From an uncultured Eubacteriales bacterium (GTDB lineage: Bacteria; Bacillota; Clostridia; Peptostreptococcales; Anaerovoracaceae), in NCBI GenBank assembly GCA_902775345.1, contig CACYLW010000003.1, forward strand, positions 124,001 through 188,000: a DNA stretch of 64,000 nt, read 5' to 3'. Made by a program: the position numbers and the translations under genes. Shown here one piece after another: positions 18,815 through 28,435 of the stretch; the stretch's first letter is position 1, and each line of letters opens with the position of its first letter. The notes under the pieces are model-generated. The model did not search any database and was not told where the DNA came from. It worked only from the letters and a program-made list of their open reading frames with translations.

Positions 18815-19918
18815 ATGAAAACAATCGGACTTATTTCCGCAAACTATGGCAGCAGCGAATTCGGCGAACTGCTTGAAAACAGGACCCTGGCATCGCTCCC
18901 TTATGGAGGCAGATACAGGCTCATCGATTTTGCACTTTCAAACATGGCAAACGCAGGCATTACTACCGTCGGCGTAATAGCGCCTGCTGACTCAGGCTCG
19001 CTTATTGACCATATCGGCGTGGGCAACCCGTGGTCGCTCGCCCGTAAAAGAGGCGGACTGTTTGTAATGCCGGGCTCGGTATACGGCATGCAGAAGTCAG
19101 GCAGCAGATTTCTGATGAGAGACCTGCTCAAGTGCGACAGATTCTTCTACAAGGACGATGCCGACTATGTGATAATGTCAGGCAGTACTGATGTCTGCAA
19201 CATGGACTTCGGACCGTTCATCAAGGCTCATGCAGAATCCGGAAAGCCAATAACAATGATGTACAAGAAGGTACCTAGAGGCGAAGAATTCCATGGCTAC
19301 TTCCTGGACATCAACGACAGCGGCGGTGTAAATGCCATTCACAATGAGAGCGTTGGATGGTCAAACTATTTCGCAGACTGTTTCATCATCAACAGAACGT
19401 ATATGCTCGACTTCCTGAAATGGTATAAAGCGCTCGAGTACATGGATATGATCGAACTGATCCGTGATAATATGCACAGCATGGATATCGGCACTTTCGA
19501 GTTCAGGGGATATCTCGGCAAGATCAAGAATCCATGGGAGTTCCTCAAGGTGAATCAGGGCATGACAGATTACGACATCCGCAATGAGGTGTTCTGCAAC
19601 CCTGAAAGACCGATCTTTACAAAAGCGCAGGATGAAGCACCTGTATTCCACTATCCTGAGGCAGACGTAAGGAATTCCGTAATTTCGACAGGATGTATCG
19701 TAGAGGGCAGGGTAGAAAACAGTGTTATCTTCAGAAGCTGCCATATCGCTAAGGGAGCTGTTGTGCGCAATTCCGTCATCATGATGCATGGCACAATAGG
19801 TGAAGGTGCAGTACTCGACAACGTGATCGTCGACAAGTATGTCACGATCAATCCTGGCGTTAAAATTTACGGCGGAGAGAGGGAGCCTGTAATCATCGGT
19901 AAAAACTCTACAATATAA
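18815..19918 (+). CDS. glgD: Glucose-1-phosphate adenylyltransferase subunit GlgD
   Basis: A 367-residue GlgC paralogue. The opening IGLISANYGSSEF replaces the GGQGSRL catalytic loop of GlgC, so it is expected to be the regulatory, inactive partner that raises GlgC activity, as known for Bacillus and other Firmicutes. The LPYGGRYRLIDFALSNM segment and the C-terminal hexapeptide-like beta helix (about residues 285-360) are retained. AAAGGAGG lies upstream of the start. Confidence 0.95.
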   Translation: MKTIGLISANYGSSEFGELLENRTLASLPYGGRYRLIDFALSNMANAGITTVGVIAPADSGSLIDHIGVGNPWSLARKRGGLFVMPGSVYGMQKSGSRFLMRDLLKCDRFFYKDDADYVIMSGSTDVCNMDFGPFIKAHAESGKPITMMYKKVPRGEEFHGYFLDINDSGGVNAIHNESVGWSNYFADCFIINRTYMLDFLKWYKALEYMDMIELIRDNMHSMDIGTFEFRGYLGKIKNPWEFLKVNQGMTDYDIRNEVFCNPERPIFTKAQDEAPVFHYPEADVRNSVISTGCIVEGRVENSVIFRSCHIAKGAVVRNSVIMMHGTIGEGAVLDNVIVDKYVTINPGVKIYGGEREPVIIGKNSTI

Positions 19919-19936
19919 AAAAATACGGGGTATGAC

Positions 19937-21382
19937 ATGGCTAAGAAAAACATACTTTTCGCGGCATTTGAAGCATCACCTTTCATAAAGACCGGCGGCC
20001 TCGGAGATGTATCCGGGGCTCTGCCTGTCCATCTGAAAAATGATGAGTTCGACGCGAGAGTTATCCTGCCGCTCATCAGCTCGATACCTGAAGAGTATAA
20101 GAGCAAAATGAAATTCGTGACCAGCTATGAAGTTCCGCTCGGCTGGAGAAACCAGTATTGCGGGCTTTTCACTCTGATGAAGGGCGGAGTCAAGTATTAC
20201 TTTCTGGACAACGAGTACTACTTCAAACGCAGCCAGGTCTACGGCGAATTTGATGACGCAGAGAGAGTTGCTTTCTTTTCGAAAGCGGTACTTGAGACCG
20301 TAAAGTATATTGCGAAGAACTACAGGCCTGATATCATCCACTGCAACGACTGGCATACCGCGCTGGTACCGGTCTATCTGCGGGAACTGTATAAGGGCGA
20401 CCCGCTGTTCGATCCTATAAAGACCGTATTTACGATACATAACCTGAAATTCCAGGGAATGTACAGCAAGTACGTGACAGGTGACGTATGCGGCCTGGGA
20501 GGCACTCCTGCCGAGGAGCAGATGACGCATAATGATGCGGTAAACTTTCTCAAAGGCGCGGTCATCTATTCAGATGCAGTTACGACCGTAAGCCCTACAT
20601 ATGCTGAAGAGATATGCACTGCTGCATACGGCGAAAACCTGGAGGGGCTGTTCCAGTCGATCCATGAAAAGCTGAGCGGTATTATCAACGGCATAGACCG
20701 CAGGAACTATGATCCTGAGACAGACAAGGCTATCGCGGTCAACTATGATGCGGACAGCCTCGAAAAGAAAGTGGAGAACAAGCTTGCTCTTCAGAGAGAG
20801 CTCGGTCTCGAAGAGGATCCGGATGTACTGCTGTTTGCGATGGTCAGCCGTCTTACAACACAAAAGGGCGCGAATCTCATTGCTGAGCTCATGCCTGAGT
20901 TCAGGGAAAGAAACATGCAGCTTGCGGTCCTGGGGACGGGAGACTATCTGTATGAGCACGCGATAGCTGATTTCGCTTACCACAACCAGTCGAGATTCGC
21001 TGCGCGCATCGCTTTTGACGAGAAACTTTCGAGAAGGTATTATGCCGGAGCTGACGTGTTCCTGATGCCTTCCGAATTCGAGCCATGCGGACTTGCGCAG
21101 ATGATCTCCATGCGCTACGGCACGCTGCCTCTGGTAAGAGAAACAGGCGGACTGAAGGATACTGTAAAAGGATACTGGGACTATGGCAATATGGCTAACG
21201 GGTTCTCGTTCAAGGACTTCGACGCAAACGGTCTTCGCAGTGCGGTAGACCTTGCGCTCGGTCTCTGGACCGGACAAAAGGATACATGGAAGGAACTGCA
21301 GCAGAACGCGATATCCATGCATTTCGGCTGGGAGGAATCAGCTGAAAAATACCGTGAGCTATATGCCGGCCTGCTGAAATAG
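19937..21382 (+). CDS. glgA: Glycogen synthase (ADP-glucose)
   Basis: A 481-residue GT5 enzyme that extends alpha-1,4 chains with ADP-glucose. The N-terminal ADP-glucose loop KTGGLGDVSGALP lies at residues 15-27. HCNDWHTALVP follows near residue 135, and the C-terminal catalytic LMPSEFEPCGLAQM near residues 376-389 carries the conserved Glu pair. GGGG at 19926-19929 is the likely ribosome site. It follows glgD by 18 nt. Confidence 0.96.
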   Translation: MAKKNILFAAFEASPFIKTGGLGDVSGALPVHLKNDEFDARVILPLISSIPEEYKSKMKFVTSYEVPLGWRNQYCGLFTLMKGGVKYYFLDNEYYFKRSQVYGEFDDAERVAFFSKAVLETVKYIAKNYRPDIIHCNDWHTALVPVYLRELYKGDPLFDPIKTVFTIHNLKFQGMYSKYVTGDVCGLGGTPAEEQMTHNDAVNFLKGAVIYSDAVTTVSPTYAEEICTAAYGENLEGLFQSIHEKLSGIINGIDRRNYDPETDKAIAVNYDADSLEKKVENKLALQRELGLEEDPDVLLFAMVSRLTTQKGANLIAELMPEFRERNMQLAVLGTGDYLYEHAIADFAYHNQSRFAARIAFDEKLSRRYYAGADVFLMPSEFEPCGLAQMISMRYGTLPLVRETGGLKDTVKGYWDYGNMANGFSFKDFDANGLRSAVDLALGLWTGQKDTWKELQQNAISMHFGWEESAEKYRELYAGLLK

Positions 21383-21388
21383 AAAAAT

Positions 21389-24300
21389 ATGAAAATAAAA
21401 CACGATTCAAGAAACAAAGAATACAGAGAGCCCTTCGGAGCGGCGCAAACCGGGACGAAGGTCTCTCTTGCTATTAAAATAAGTGATCCGTCTCCTGAAA
21501 GCGTCAGGCTGATGCTCTGGCAGGGGGACGATCCGGACGTCCACTATGTGGAAATGTCCGAAAAGGAAAACGGGAAATACACGGCATCATTTCCGCTGCC
21601 TGATGAAGGCTGCCTTGTCTGGTACGCATTCGAGATCGAGACAGAACACGAAGACGAGAGAACAGTCATTTACTATGGAAACAACAACGAGAACCTGGGA
21701 GGAGAGGGAAGAACGTATGTGGACGACCCTCACCGCTATCAGATCACGGTGTATAAGGAAGCTGAAGTGCCTGAGTGGTACAGGAACGGGATAGTCTATC
21801 AGATATTCCCGGACAGGTTTGCACGTGATGATGACTGGCGTGAAAGAACTGAGGCTGCAAACAGGAAGGTCAATGACAGGCGCAGCGACATGAAGCGCAT
21901 CATCCAGGAAGACTGGACGAAAGCGGCTTATTATGTGCGCGATGAGAACGGCAAAGTGGTCGAGTGGCCGATGATGGGCGGAAGCCTTAAGGGAATAGAA
22001 AAGAAACTCGACTATCTGAGATCGCTCGGAGTCACCTGCATTTATCTTAATCCTGTGTTCGAGGCGAGTTCGAACCACCGTTACGACACCGGGGATTATA
22101 TGCATATAGATGAAGCGCTCGGAACGGACGCTGATTTCGAAGATCTGGCTGCTGCAGCGAAGGACAGGGGGATGCGCATAATACTTGACGGCGTGTTCAG
22201 TCACACCGGAGCGGACAGCATCTACTTCGATAAATTCGGGAATTATTCAGAAATGCATCCGGGTGAAGAAAACGCAGTCGGGGCGTGGCTTGATGAGAAA
22301 TCGCCTTACAGGAGTTGGTTCAAGTTCGACAAGGATGAACGCCATGGATACAGCTGCTGGTGGGGTGTTGAAGATCTGCCTGAAGTTGATGAGAACACCC
22401 CGGATTACAGGGAATTCATCCTCGGAGAGGACGGCGTCGTTGCCCACTGGATGAAGAAGGGTGCTTCCGGATGGAGACTTGATGTCGCGGATGAACTCCC
22501 GGATTCCTTCATTGCTGAGACACGCGCAAGGATAAAGGCAGCTGACCCGGAAGGGCTGCTGCTCGGTGAAGTCTGGGAGGATGCCAGCAACAAGATAAGC
22601 TACGGAGAGCGCCGCAAATACTTCATGGGGGATGAACTCGATTCCACGATGCATTATCCGCTGAGAGATATCCTGCTCGACTACATTAATTACACCACGG
22701 GTTCATCAGGGGCTGTGGACAGGCTGATGAGCCTTGCGGAGAACTATCCTCCGCAGAACTTCTATGCGACCCTGAACCTTCTGGGAAGCCACGACAGGGC
22801 CCGTATCATCACCATGATGGCAGCAGAGGAGGATTACAGATCGGCGACCAGAAAGGTAAGGCTGCTTTCTACGCTGCAGTACTGCATGCCGGGAGTTCCG
22901 TGCATCTATTACGGAGATGAGGCCGGACTGATGGGCGGCACCGATCCGGCAAACAGGAGCGGATACCCATGGGGCTTTGAAAACCTGGACCTCGGATATC
23001 ACTACAGGATGCTGGGACTCATATATGACGAGCATCCGGCCCTGAAGGAAGGCGGGTATGAATTTCTGTCAGGCAGATACGGCATTGATGAGGATATACT
23101 TGCTTTCACAAGGACGGGCAGGGACACTGCCGGTACTGAAGAAACACTGCTCGTTCTCGCAAACAGGAGATACGGACCGGCTGAGATCGATCTGAGTGAC
23201 ATTGACGGGCTCAGATGCAGCTACGCGCTTGAACTCATGACTTCAGAAGAACTTCCTGTCGATGAAGAGGGAAGTCTCGGAGTCATAAAGATGGACAGCC
23301 TCTCCGCGATGATCATAAGCCTCAGGGCTGAAAAACCTGAAAACGAAGATCTCGGCAGAAGCGCAGGCGTGATCTGCCATATCAGCTCACTTCCTGAAGG
23401 AAAACTCGGAAAGGGCGCCAGGGATTTTGTCGATAAGATCGCTTCTGCAGGATTTACTGTCTGGCAGGTACTTCCGCTGAATCCTCCGGGAACGGGAAAC
23501 TCCCCGTACAGCAGCCATGCAGCTTTCGCCGGAGATCCTTCATTTATCGATTATGATGAACTGCCTGATACAGAGGGCTATTACGACTTCATTAAAGACA
23601 ACTCTTACTGGCTGAACGACTATATCGCGTTCAATCTGCTCAAGACCATGAATGACGGTAAGCCGTGGTACGAGTGGCCGGAGAAATACAGGAACCTGGA
23701 TACCCTGAGATTCATCAGCGTGATGACAGAAGAGCAGAAGAAAGAGGCAAGCCGGCTGGTAGGCGAACAGTACTGCTTCTTCGCGCAGTGGAATGCGCTC
23801 AGGGAGTACGCGAATTCAAAAGGCGTACGCATGATGGGCGACCTTCCGATGTACATGGCTGCAGATTCCGCAGATGTATGGGCAAATAAGCATCTGTTCA
23901 AAATGGATGAATGCGGGACACAGAGTGTCCATGCCGGAGTACCGCCTGATGCCTTCAGCAATGAGGGCCAGGACTGGGGAAATCCGCTGTACGACTGGGA
24001 TGTGCTGAAAGAAGACGGCTATGGATGGTGGCTCAGACGCATACGCCAGTGCGCTGAACGTTTTGACATACTCAGGATAGACCATTTCAGAGGCCTGTCC
24101 GAGTACTATGCGATACCTGAGGGCGGAGATCCGAAGGAAGGCAGCTGGCAGCACAGCGGCGGTCTCAGATTCCTTGCTGAGATCCGCGGGATACTGAGAG
24201 CCGAGGGCTTCGAAATGAAGCTCCTCGTTGAGGATCTGGGACACCTGGACGCCGGAGTGAAAAACCTTCTGAAGCTCAGCGGCCTGCCGGGAATGGATAT

Positions 24301-24730
24301 ATGGCAGTTCACTGCGCATCACATGAAGGAGATGTGCGAAAAGGAACCTGAGAAGGCAAAGCACAGGGCGTTTTATACCGGAACGCACGACAACAACACG
24401 CTGCTCGGTTATCTGAAAGAAAGATCCGCGGGAGATAATAACGGGGAAGGTGACTCCGAAATGGGAAGTACTGTTGAAGCACTCGCTGTCATCCGCAAGA
24501 TCTACGAAAGTCCGGCGGTTCTGGCAATGCTGCAGGTGCAGGACGTGCTCATGCTCGGAGCGGAAGCCCGTATGAATGTGCCGGGCGTGCCTGACGGGTG
24601 CTGGAAGTGGAAGATGCCGGGAAGCACAGTTGAAGAGGCCTTCCTGGATGCTGACAGCCGTCTGAAATGGTTCAGGTCGCTCGCTGAGAGGACGGGCCGC
24701 ATGGACAACGGGAATGAGGAATCGATATGA
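21389..24730 (+). CDS. GH13 alpha-amylase/GH77 4-alpha-glucanotransferase fusion
   Basis: A 1113-residue bifunctional enzyme. Residues 1-125 form a CBM34-like N-domain. Residues 130-650 are a neopullulanase/cyclomaltodextrinase-type GH13 domain with YQIFPDRFARD, nucleophile D365 (WRLDVAD), acid/base E394 (LGEVWE) and D469 (GSHDRARI). From about residue 655 a GH77 (MalQ) domain follows with nucleophile D898 (LRIDHFRG), E948 (LVEDLG) and D1001 (TGTHDNNT). It should debranch or hydrolyse and disproportionate maltodextrins released from glycogen by GlgP. The start lies 6 nt after glgA with no clear ribosome site, so translation is probably coupled. It overlaps the next gene by 4 nt. Confidence 0.92.
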   Translation: MKIKHDSRNKEYREPFGAAQTGTKVSLAIKISDPSPESVRLMLWQGDDPDVHYVEMSEKENGKYTASFPLPDEGCLVWYAFEIETEHEDERTVIYYGNNNENLGGEGRTYVDDPHRYQITVYKEAEVPEWYRNGIVYQIFPDRFARDDDWRERTEAANRKVNDRRSDMKRIIQEDWTKAAYYVRDENGKVVEWPMMGGSLKGIEKKLDYLRSLGVTCIYLNPVFEASSNHRYDTGDYMHIDEALGTDADFEDLAAAAKDRGMRIILDGVFSHTGADSIYFDKFGNYSEMHPGEENAVGAWLDEKSPYRSWFKFDKDERHGYSCWWGVEDLPEVDENTPDYREFILGEDGVVAHWMKKGASGWRLDVADELPDSFIAETRARIKAADPEGLLLGEVWEDASNKISYGERRKYFMGDELDSTMHYPLRDILLDYINYTTGSSGAVDRLMSLAENYPPQNFYATLNLLGSHDRARIITMMAAEEDYRSATRKVRLLSTLQYCMPGVPCIYYGDEAGLMGGTDPANRSGYPWGFENLDLGYHYRMLGLIYDEHPALKEGGYEFLSGRYGIDEDILAFTRTGRDTAGTEETLLVLANRRYGPAEIDLSDIDGLRCSYALELMTSEELPVDEEGSLGVIKMDSLSAMIISLRAEKPENEDLGRSAGVICHISSLPEGKLGKGARDFVDKIASAGFTVWQVLPLNPPGTGNSPYSSHAAFAGDPSFIDYDELPDTEGYYDFIKDNSYWLNDYIAFNLLKTMNDGKPWYEWPEKYRNLDTLRFISVMTEEQKKEASRLVGEQYCFFAQWNALREYANSKGVRMMGDLPMYMAADSADVWANKHLFKMDECGTQSVHAGVPPDAFSNEGQDWGNPLYDWDVLKEDGYGWWLRRIRQCAERFDILRIDHFRGLSEYYAIPEGGDPKEGSWQHSGGLRFLAEIRGILRAEGFEMKLLVEDLGHLDAGVKNLLKLSGLPGMDIWQFTAHHMKEMCEKEPEKAKHRAFYTGTHDNNTLLGYLKERSAGDNNGEGDSEMGSTVEALAVIRKIYESPAVLAMLQVQDVLMLGAEARMNVPGVPDGCWKWKMPGSTVEEAFLDADSRLKWFRSLAERTGRMDNGNEESI

Positions 24731-25968
24731 TCCGCAATATAGTGTTTGATATAGGCAATGTGCTCATAGGCTTTGAGGCGATGGATTATCTGACCTCGCT
24801 TTTCGGTGAAGAAAAGGCCGTCCGTATTGCAGAAGCCGTATTCGGCTCCGGATACTGGCAGGAACTCGACATAGCGAGACTCAGTGTGGAAGAGATCCTT
24901 GAGCTTTTCTACAGCGCTGCGCCGGATCTTCGCGATGAGATAAAAGAGTCGTTTGACCGCATAGGAGAGTGCGTCGAGAGGCTCGACTGGCCGGTCAGCC
25001 TGGTGGATTCGCTTAAGGAGAAAGGCTACGGGGTCTATTTCCTCTCAAACATGTCAGAGCATGTAAAAGCCTCAAATCCTGACGCTTTTGACTTTGTATC
25101 GCATATGGACGGCGGAATATGGTCGTGCGATGTGCATCTCATAAAACCGGATACCGGTATATATGAGATACTGTTTGAGAAGTACGGACTCGTCCCTGAG
25201 GAATCCCTCTTTATCGATGATCACAAGGAAAACATTGACATCGGAAAGAAACTCGGCATGAAAGGGATAGTCTTCAGAGATCATGACCAGCTTATTGCCG
25301 ATTTGGACAAGGCTCTCACCAAAGATGCCTCTCACGACAGGATCTCCGTGCTGTGCTACGGTGATTCCAATACATATGGCTACGATCCGTATACCTGCGG
25401 AAGATATCCGCATGAAAAGCGCTGGACCACACTGCTTGGGGAGATGCTGGGAGACAGATACGAGGTGATCCCTGAAGGGCTGAACGGCAGGACGACGGCA
25501 TATGACAGACCGGGTGCGCCGTGGAAGAACGGAATGAGCAGTTTCACCGCATGCCTCGGAACTCACAAGCCGGCAGATTATGTGATCATCATGCTGGGCA
25601 CGAATGACTGCAACACGGAACTTAACCTTTCTGCTGAAGATATAGCGGACGGAATGGAAATGCTCGTGAGGACAGCCGAACAGGAGGCGCCGGCTCTGCA
25701 GGGTTATGTGCCTGAGATAATAGTCGCCGCGCCGGCCGCTATCCGTGGAGATATTGAAAAATCGCCGTTTGCCGGTAAGCTTGATCCGGAATCAGTACAG
25801 AAATCTGTTGATATCGGTCCGCTTTACAGGGAAATCGCGGAGCGCCATGGCGTAAAGTTCGCTGACGCAACAAGCGGCATCGAAGTATCGCCTGACTGCG
25901 AACACCTTACAGAGAAAGGGCACAGACAGCTGGCGAATCTGTTTCTGAACGTGATCAGAACCCGTTAG
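24727..25968 (+). CDS. HAD hydrolase-SGNH/GDSL esterase fusion
   Basis: A 413-residue two-domain protein. The N-terminal HAD domain (1-200) has motif I FDIGNVL with nucleophile D8, motif II SN at 107-108, motif III Lys at 140 and motif IV FIDDHKEN (D164/D165). The C-terminal SGNH hydrolase (205-413) has block I GDSNTYG (S214), block II EGLNGRT, block III GTND (291-294) and block V DCEH (D390, H393), all intact. Both active sites look functional. It is translationally coupled (ATGA) to the glucanotransferase fusion. The substrates are unknown: a phosphate ester and an acyl ester, perhaps on the same sugar. Confidence 0.88.
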   Translation: MIRNIVFDIGNVLIGFEAMDYLTSLFGEEKAVRIAEAVFGSGYWQELDIARLSVEEILELFYSAAPDLRDEIKESFDRIGECVERLDWPVSLVDSLKEKGYGVYFLSNMSEHVKASNPDAFDFVSHMDGGIWSCDVHLIKPDTGIYEILFEKYGLVPEESLFIDDHKENIDIGKKLGMKGIVFRDHDQLIADLDKALTKDASHDRISVLCYGDSNTYGYDPYTCGRYPHEKRWTTLLGEMLGDRYEVIPEGLNGRTTAYDRPGAPWKNGMSSFTACLGTHKPADYVIIMLGTNDCNTELNLSAEDIADGMEMLVRTAEQEAPALQGYVPEIIVAAPAAIRGDIEKSPFAGKLDPESVQKSVDIGPLYREIAERHGVKFADATSGIEVSPDCEHLTEKGHRQLANLFLNVIRTR

Positions 25969-26011
25969 TGACCGATGCCATTCCTTTAAATAATGTAAGA
26001 AAGCAAAAAAG

Positions 26012-26036
26012 GAGCGCCTTTGGCGCTCTTTTTTTT
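26012..26036 (+). terminator. Rho-independent terminator of the glycogen block
   Basis: GAGCGCC, loop TTT, GGCGCTC and a run of eight T: a strong terminator 43 nt after the HAD-SGNH gene. Confidence 0.95.
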
Positions 26037-26067
26037 ACTATTGTGATGAATATGTGATAAAATACAC

Positions 26068-26090
26068 TAGTGTCATATTATGAGACACTA
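26068..26090. promoter_or_regulatory. Inverted repeat upstream of oppB
   Basis: TAGTGTC (26068-26074) and GACACTA (26084-26090) form a perfect 7-bp inverted repeat with a 9-nt spacer containing TATTAT. It lies 27 nt before the oppB start. It may be an operator overlapping the promoter, or a 5' UTR hairpin. Confidence 0.45.
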
Positions 26091-26116
26091 TAACCTACGA
26101 GAAAGGACGTGATAAT

Positions 26117-27058
26117 TTGCTTATTTACATAGCTAAGCGACTGGCAGCAGCAGTAGCAACTCTGCTCCTTATCATGACGATCACTTTCTTCCTGATGAAC
26201 ACCATTCCCGGAAGCCCGTTCCTGACTGAGAAATCAACTCCTCAGCAGATAGAACTGGCGAACCAGAAATACGGCCTCGACAAGCCGCTCATAGTTCAGC
26301 TGAAAAACTATCTGGTGAACTATTGCAAGGGAGACCTCGGTGTTTCACTTAAGATGCAGGAAGGAACCCCTGTAAAGGATATTCTGTTCAGACAGGGTAA
26401 GTTCGGATTGTCGATGAGACTGGGACTGCTTGCCGTACTTGTCGCAGTAGTCCTGGGCATACCATTGGGGTGTCTGGCCGCATATAAACGGGGCACCTGG
26501 GTGGACGGACTGCTCAGAGTGCTTACTACAGTCGGAGTAGCCATTCCGACATTCGTGCTTGCTGCGACTCTTCTGATTTATTTAGGTGTCAAAGCACAGC
26601 TGCTCCCGGTACTCTCAGGCAGTCTGACAAACTGGAAAGCATATATCATGCCGGTAATATCGCTTTCGTTCTATGACGTATGCTATATTGCCAAGCTGAC
26701 AAGGACTTCCATGCTCGACGCGATCAATCAGGACTATATCCGCACCGCAAGAGCAAAAGGTGTCAAGAACAAATGGATCGTACTCAAACACGCGCTCAGA
26801 AACTCTCTGATCCCTGTAGTTACCTTCCTCGGACCGCTGATCGCATTCATCATCACCGGTTCGTTCGTAGTTGAAACTACATTCTCTATACCGGGACTCG
26901 GAAAGTACTTCGTAGAGAGCGTAATCAACCGTGACTATACCGTGATCATGGCGACTACTTTTGTGGTATCCATCCTTGTAATCGGAATGAACCTGGTAGT
27001 GGATATCGTATACAAGATAATCGACCCGAGAATCACACTCAGCTCATCAGACGAATAA
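26117..27058 (+). CDS. oppB: Oligopeptide ABC transporter permease OppB
   Basis: A 313-residue inner-membrane permease of the peptide/nickel family. It starts at TTG with GAAAGGA about 10 nt upstream. The sequence has an N-terminal span (YIAKRLAAAV...), a signature segment MLDAINQDYIRTARAKGVK (EAA loop, about residues 198-216) contacting the ATPases, and about six spans. First gene of oppBCDF. Imports peptides together with OppC, OppD, OppF and the binding protein OppA. Confidence 0.94.
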   Translation: MLIYIAKRLAAAVATLLLIMTITFFLMNTIPGSPFLTEKSTPQQIELANQKYGLDKPLIVQLKNYLVNYCKGDLGVSLKMQEGTPVKDILFRQGKFGLSMRLGLLAVLVAVVLGIPLGCLAAYKRGTWVDGLLRVLTTVGVAIPTFVLAATLLIYLGVKAQLLPVLSGSLTNWKAYIMPVISLSFYDVCYIAKLTRTSMLDAINQDYIRTARAKGVKNKWIVLKHALRNSLIPVVTFLGPLIAFIITGSFVVETTFSIPGLGKYFVESVINRDYTVIMATTFVVSILVIGMNLVVDIVYKIIDPRITLSSSDE

Positions 27059-27067
27059 GGAGGAATC

Positions 27068-28423
27068 ATGAAACAGGCATTCAAAGAATTCAGCCCGTTC
27101 CAGGTTAATCCTGATAAAGTCTGGGCTGACTACAACTTAAACGCTTCCGACTTTGAACCGGCAACGGAATCAGAGAAGGAAAACATGGTAGAGATAAGAA
27201 AGAGCGTCTCCTACTGGAGAGATGCAGCCAGAAGATTCAAGAACAACACCGTTTCCATGGTAGCTCTCGGCATCTTCATCCTTGTGCTGCTCTTTGCTTT
27301 CCTGGGACCTTCACTTATCCCATATGACTATGCAAATCAATACAGAAGTTCACAGAAACTGGGCCCGTTTGAATATTCCGCTCAGGAAGCCAAAATCAAG
27401 AGCATAGAGGACAAGGTGGACTGCATGTTCGCTACCGCGCTCCAGCCGGGCTCCTCAACGGGTCTCGATCCGCGTGATTACTACTTTACGTATAAAGGTA
27501 ATACCTATTGCTTCAATCTCGATAAGAAGCTGTCGAATTCGGTAATCGTTCTCAAGGACGGTGAACTCTCGATCGTTAAAGAATCAGACATCGTAAACGG
27601 AGAGATAAAGAGATTGGCACCGCTCGAGTTTACAGCTGACACGGTTGACGGTGCAAAGGAACTAGCTGTTGCGACCAAGGTGTTCCCTCATATGGTCGGT
27701 ACCGACTCGCAGGGCCGTGACCTGCTGGCAAGAACCATGTATGGCGCAAGAGTATCGATCATCATCGGTATCGTTGCTGCTCTCATCGTGCTGATCATCG
27801 GCTCCATTTACGGAGCTATCTCAGGACTCTGCGGCGGCGTTGTCGACTTTGTCATGATGAGAATAGTTGAGCTCATTTACTCCGTACCTGAGATACTGCT
27901 CGTTCTGCTGCTCCAGGTAGTTCTGAAGGATCCTCTTCAGAAATGGTTCGATTCTTCCAACTCGTGGTTTGCAAATGCGCTCTCCACACTGGGTGCCGGA
28001 ATCGTCAGCATCTTCATAACATTCGCGCTTCTTTACTGGGTAACCATGTCGCGTATAGTACGCGGTCAGGTACTCATGCTGAAGAAACAGGAATACGTGA
28101 CAGCAGCAACAGCACTCGGAGCTTCAAACGGCAGGATCATAAGAAGGCATCTGCTGCCTAACTGCGTTGGACAGCTTGTTATTACTACCTGTCTGCAGAT
28201 CCCGTCGGCCATCTTCCTCGAATCATTCCTGTCCTTCCTCGGACTCGGTGTTTCGGCTCCGATGGCATCACTTGGATCACTTTGTTCGGACGCACTCGGT
28301 ACGATCACCATATTCCCGTACAGGCTGCTGTTCCCGGGCGCGGTCCTCACAATAATAGTTCTTACCCTGAACCTGGTCGGCGACGGACTGAGAGACGCTC
28401 TCGACCCGCGTCTTAAGAAGTAG
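27068..28423 (+). CDS. oppC: Oligopeptide ABC transporter permease OppC, with long extracytoplasmic insertion
   Basis: A 451-residue permease, clearly longer than the usual OppC (about 300). TM1 lies at about 62-84. The family-typical FPHMVGTDSQGRDLLARTMYGARVS begins near residue 206. Between them about 115 residues (91-205), with C119 and C148, form an extra external domain where most OppC proteins have 15-25 residues. The EAA loop (VTAATALGASNGRIIRRHLLPN) lies near 344-365. AAGGAGGA precedes the ATG, 10 nt after oppB. Confidence 0.93.
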   Translation: MKQAFKEFSPFQVNPDKVWADYNLNASDFEPATESEKENMVEIRKSVSYWRDAARRFKNNTVSMVALGIFILVLLFAFLGPSLIPYDYANQYRSSQKLGPFEYSAQEAKIKSIEDKVDCMFATALQPGSSTGLDPRDYYFTYKGNTYCFNLDKKLSNSVIVLKDGELSIVKESDIVNGEIKRLAPLEFTADTVDGAKELAVATKVFPHMVGTDSQGRDLLARTMYGARVSIIIGIVAALIVLIIGSIYGAISGLCGGVVDFVMMRIVELIYSVPEILLVLLLQVVLKDPLQKWFDSSNSWFANALSTLGAGIVSIFITFALLYWVTMSRIVRGQVLMLKKQEYVTAATALGASNGRIIRRHLLPNCVGQLVITTCLQIPSAIFLESFLSFLGLGVSAPMASLGSLCSDALGTITIFPYRLLFPGAVLTIIVLTLNLVGDGLRDALDPRLKK

Positions 28424-28435
28424 GGAGGTGGAACG

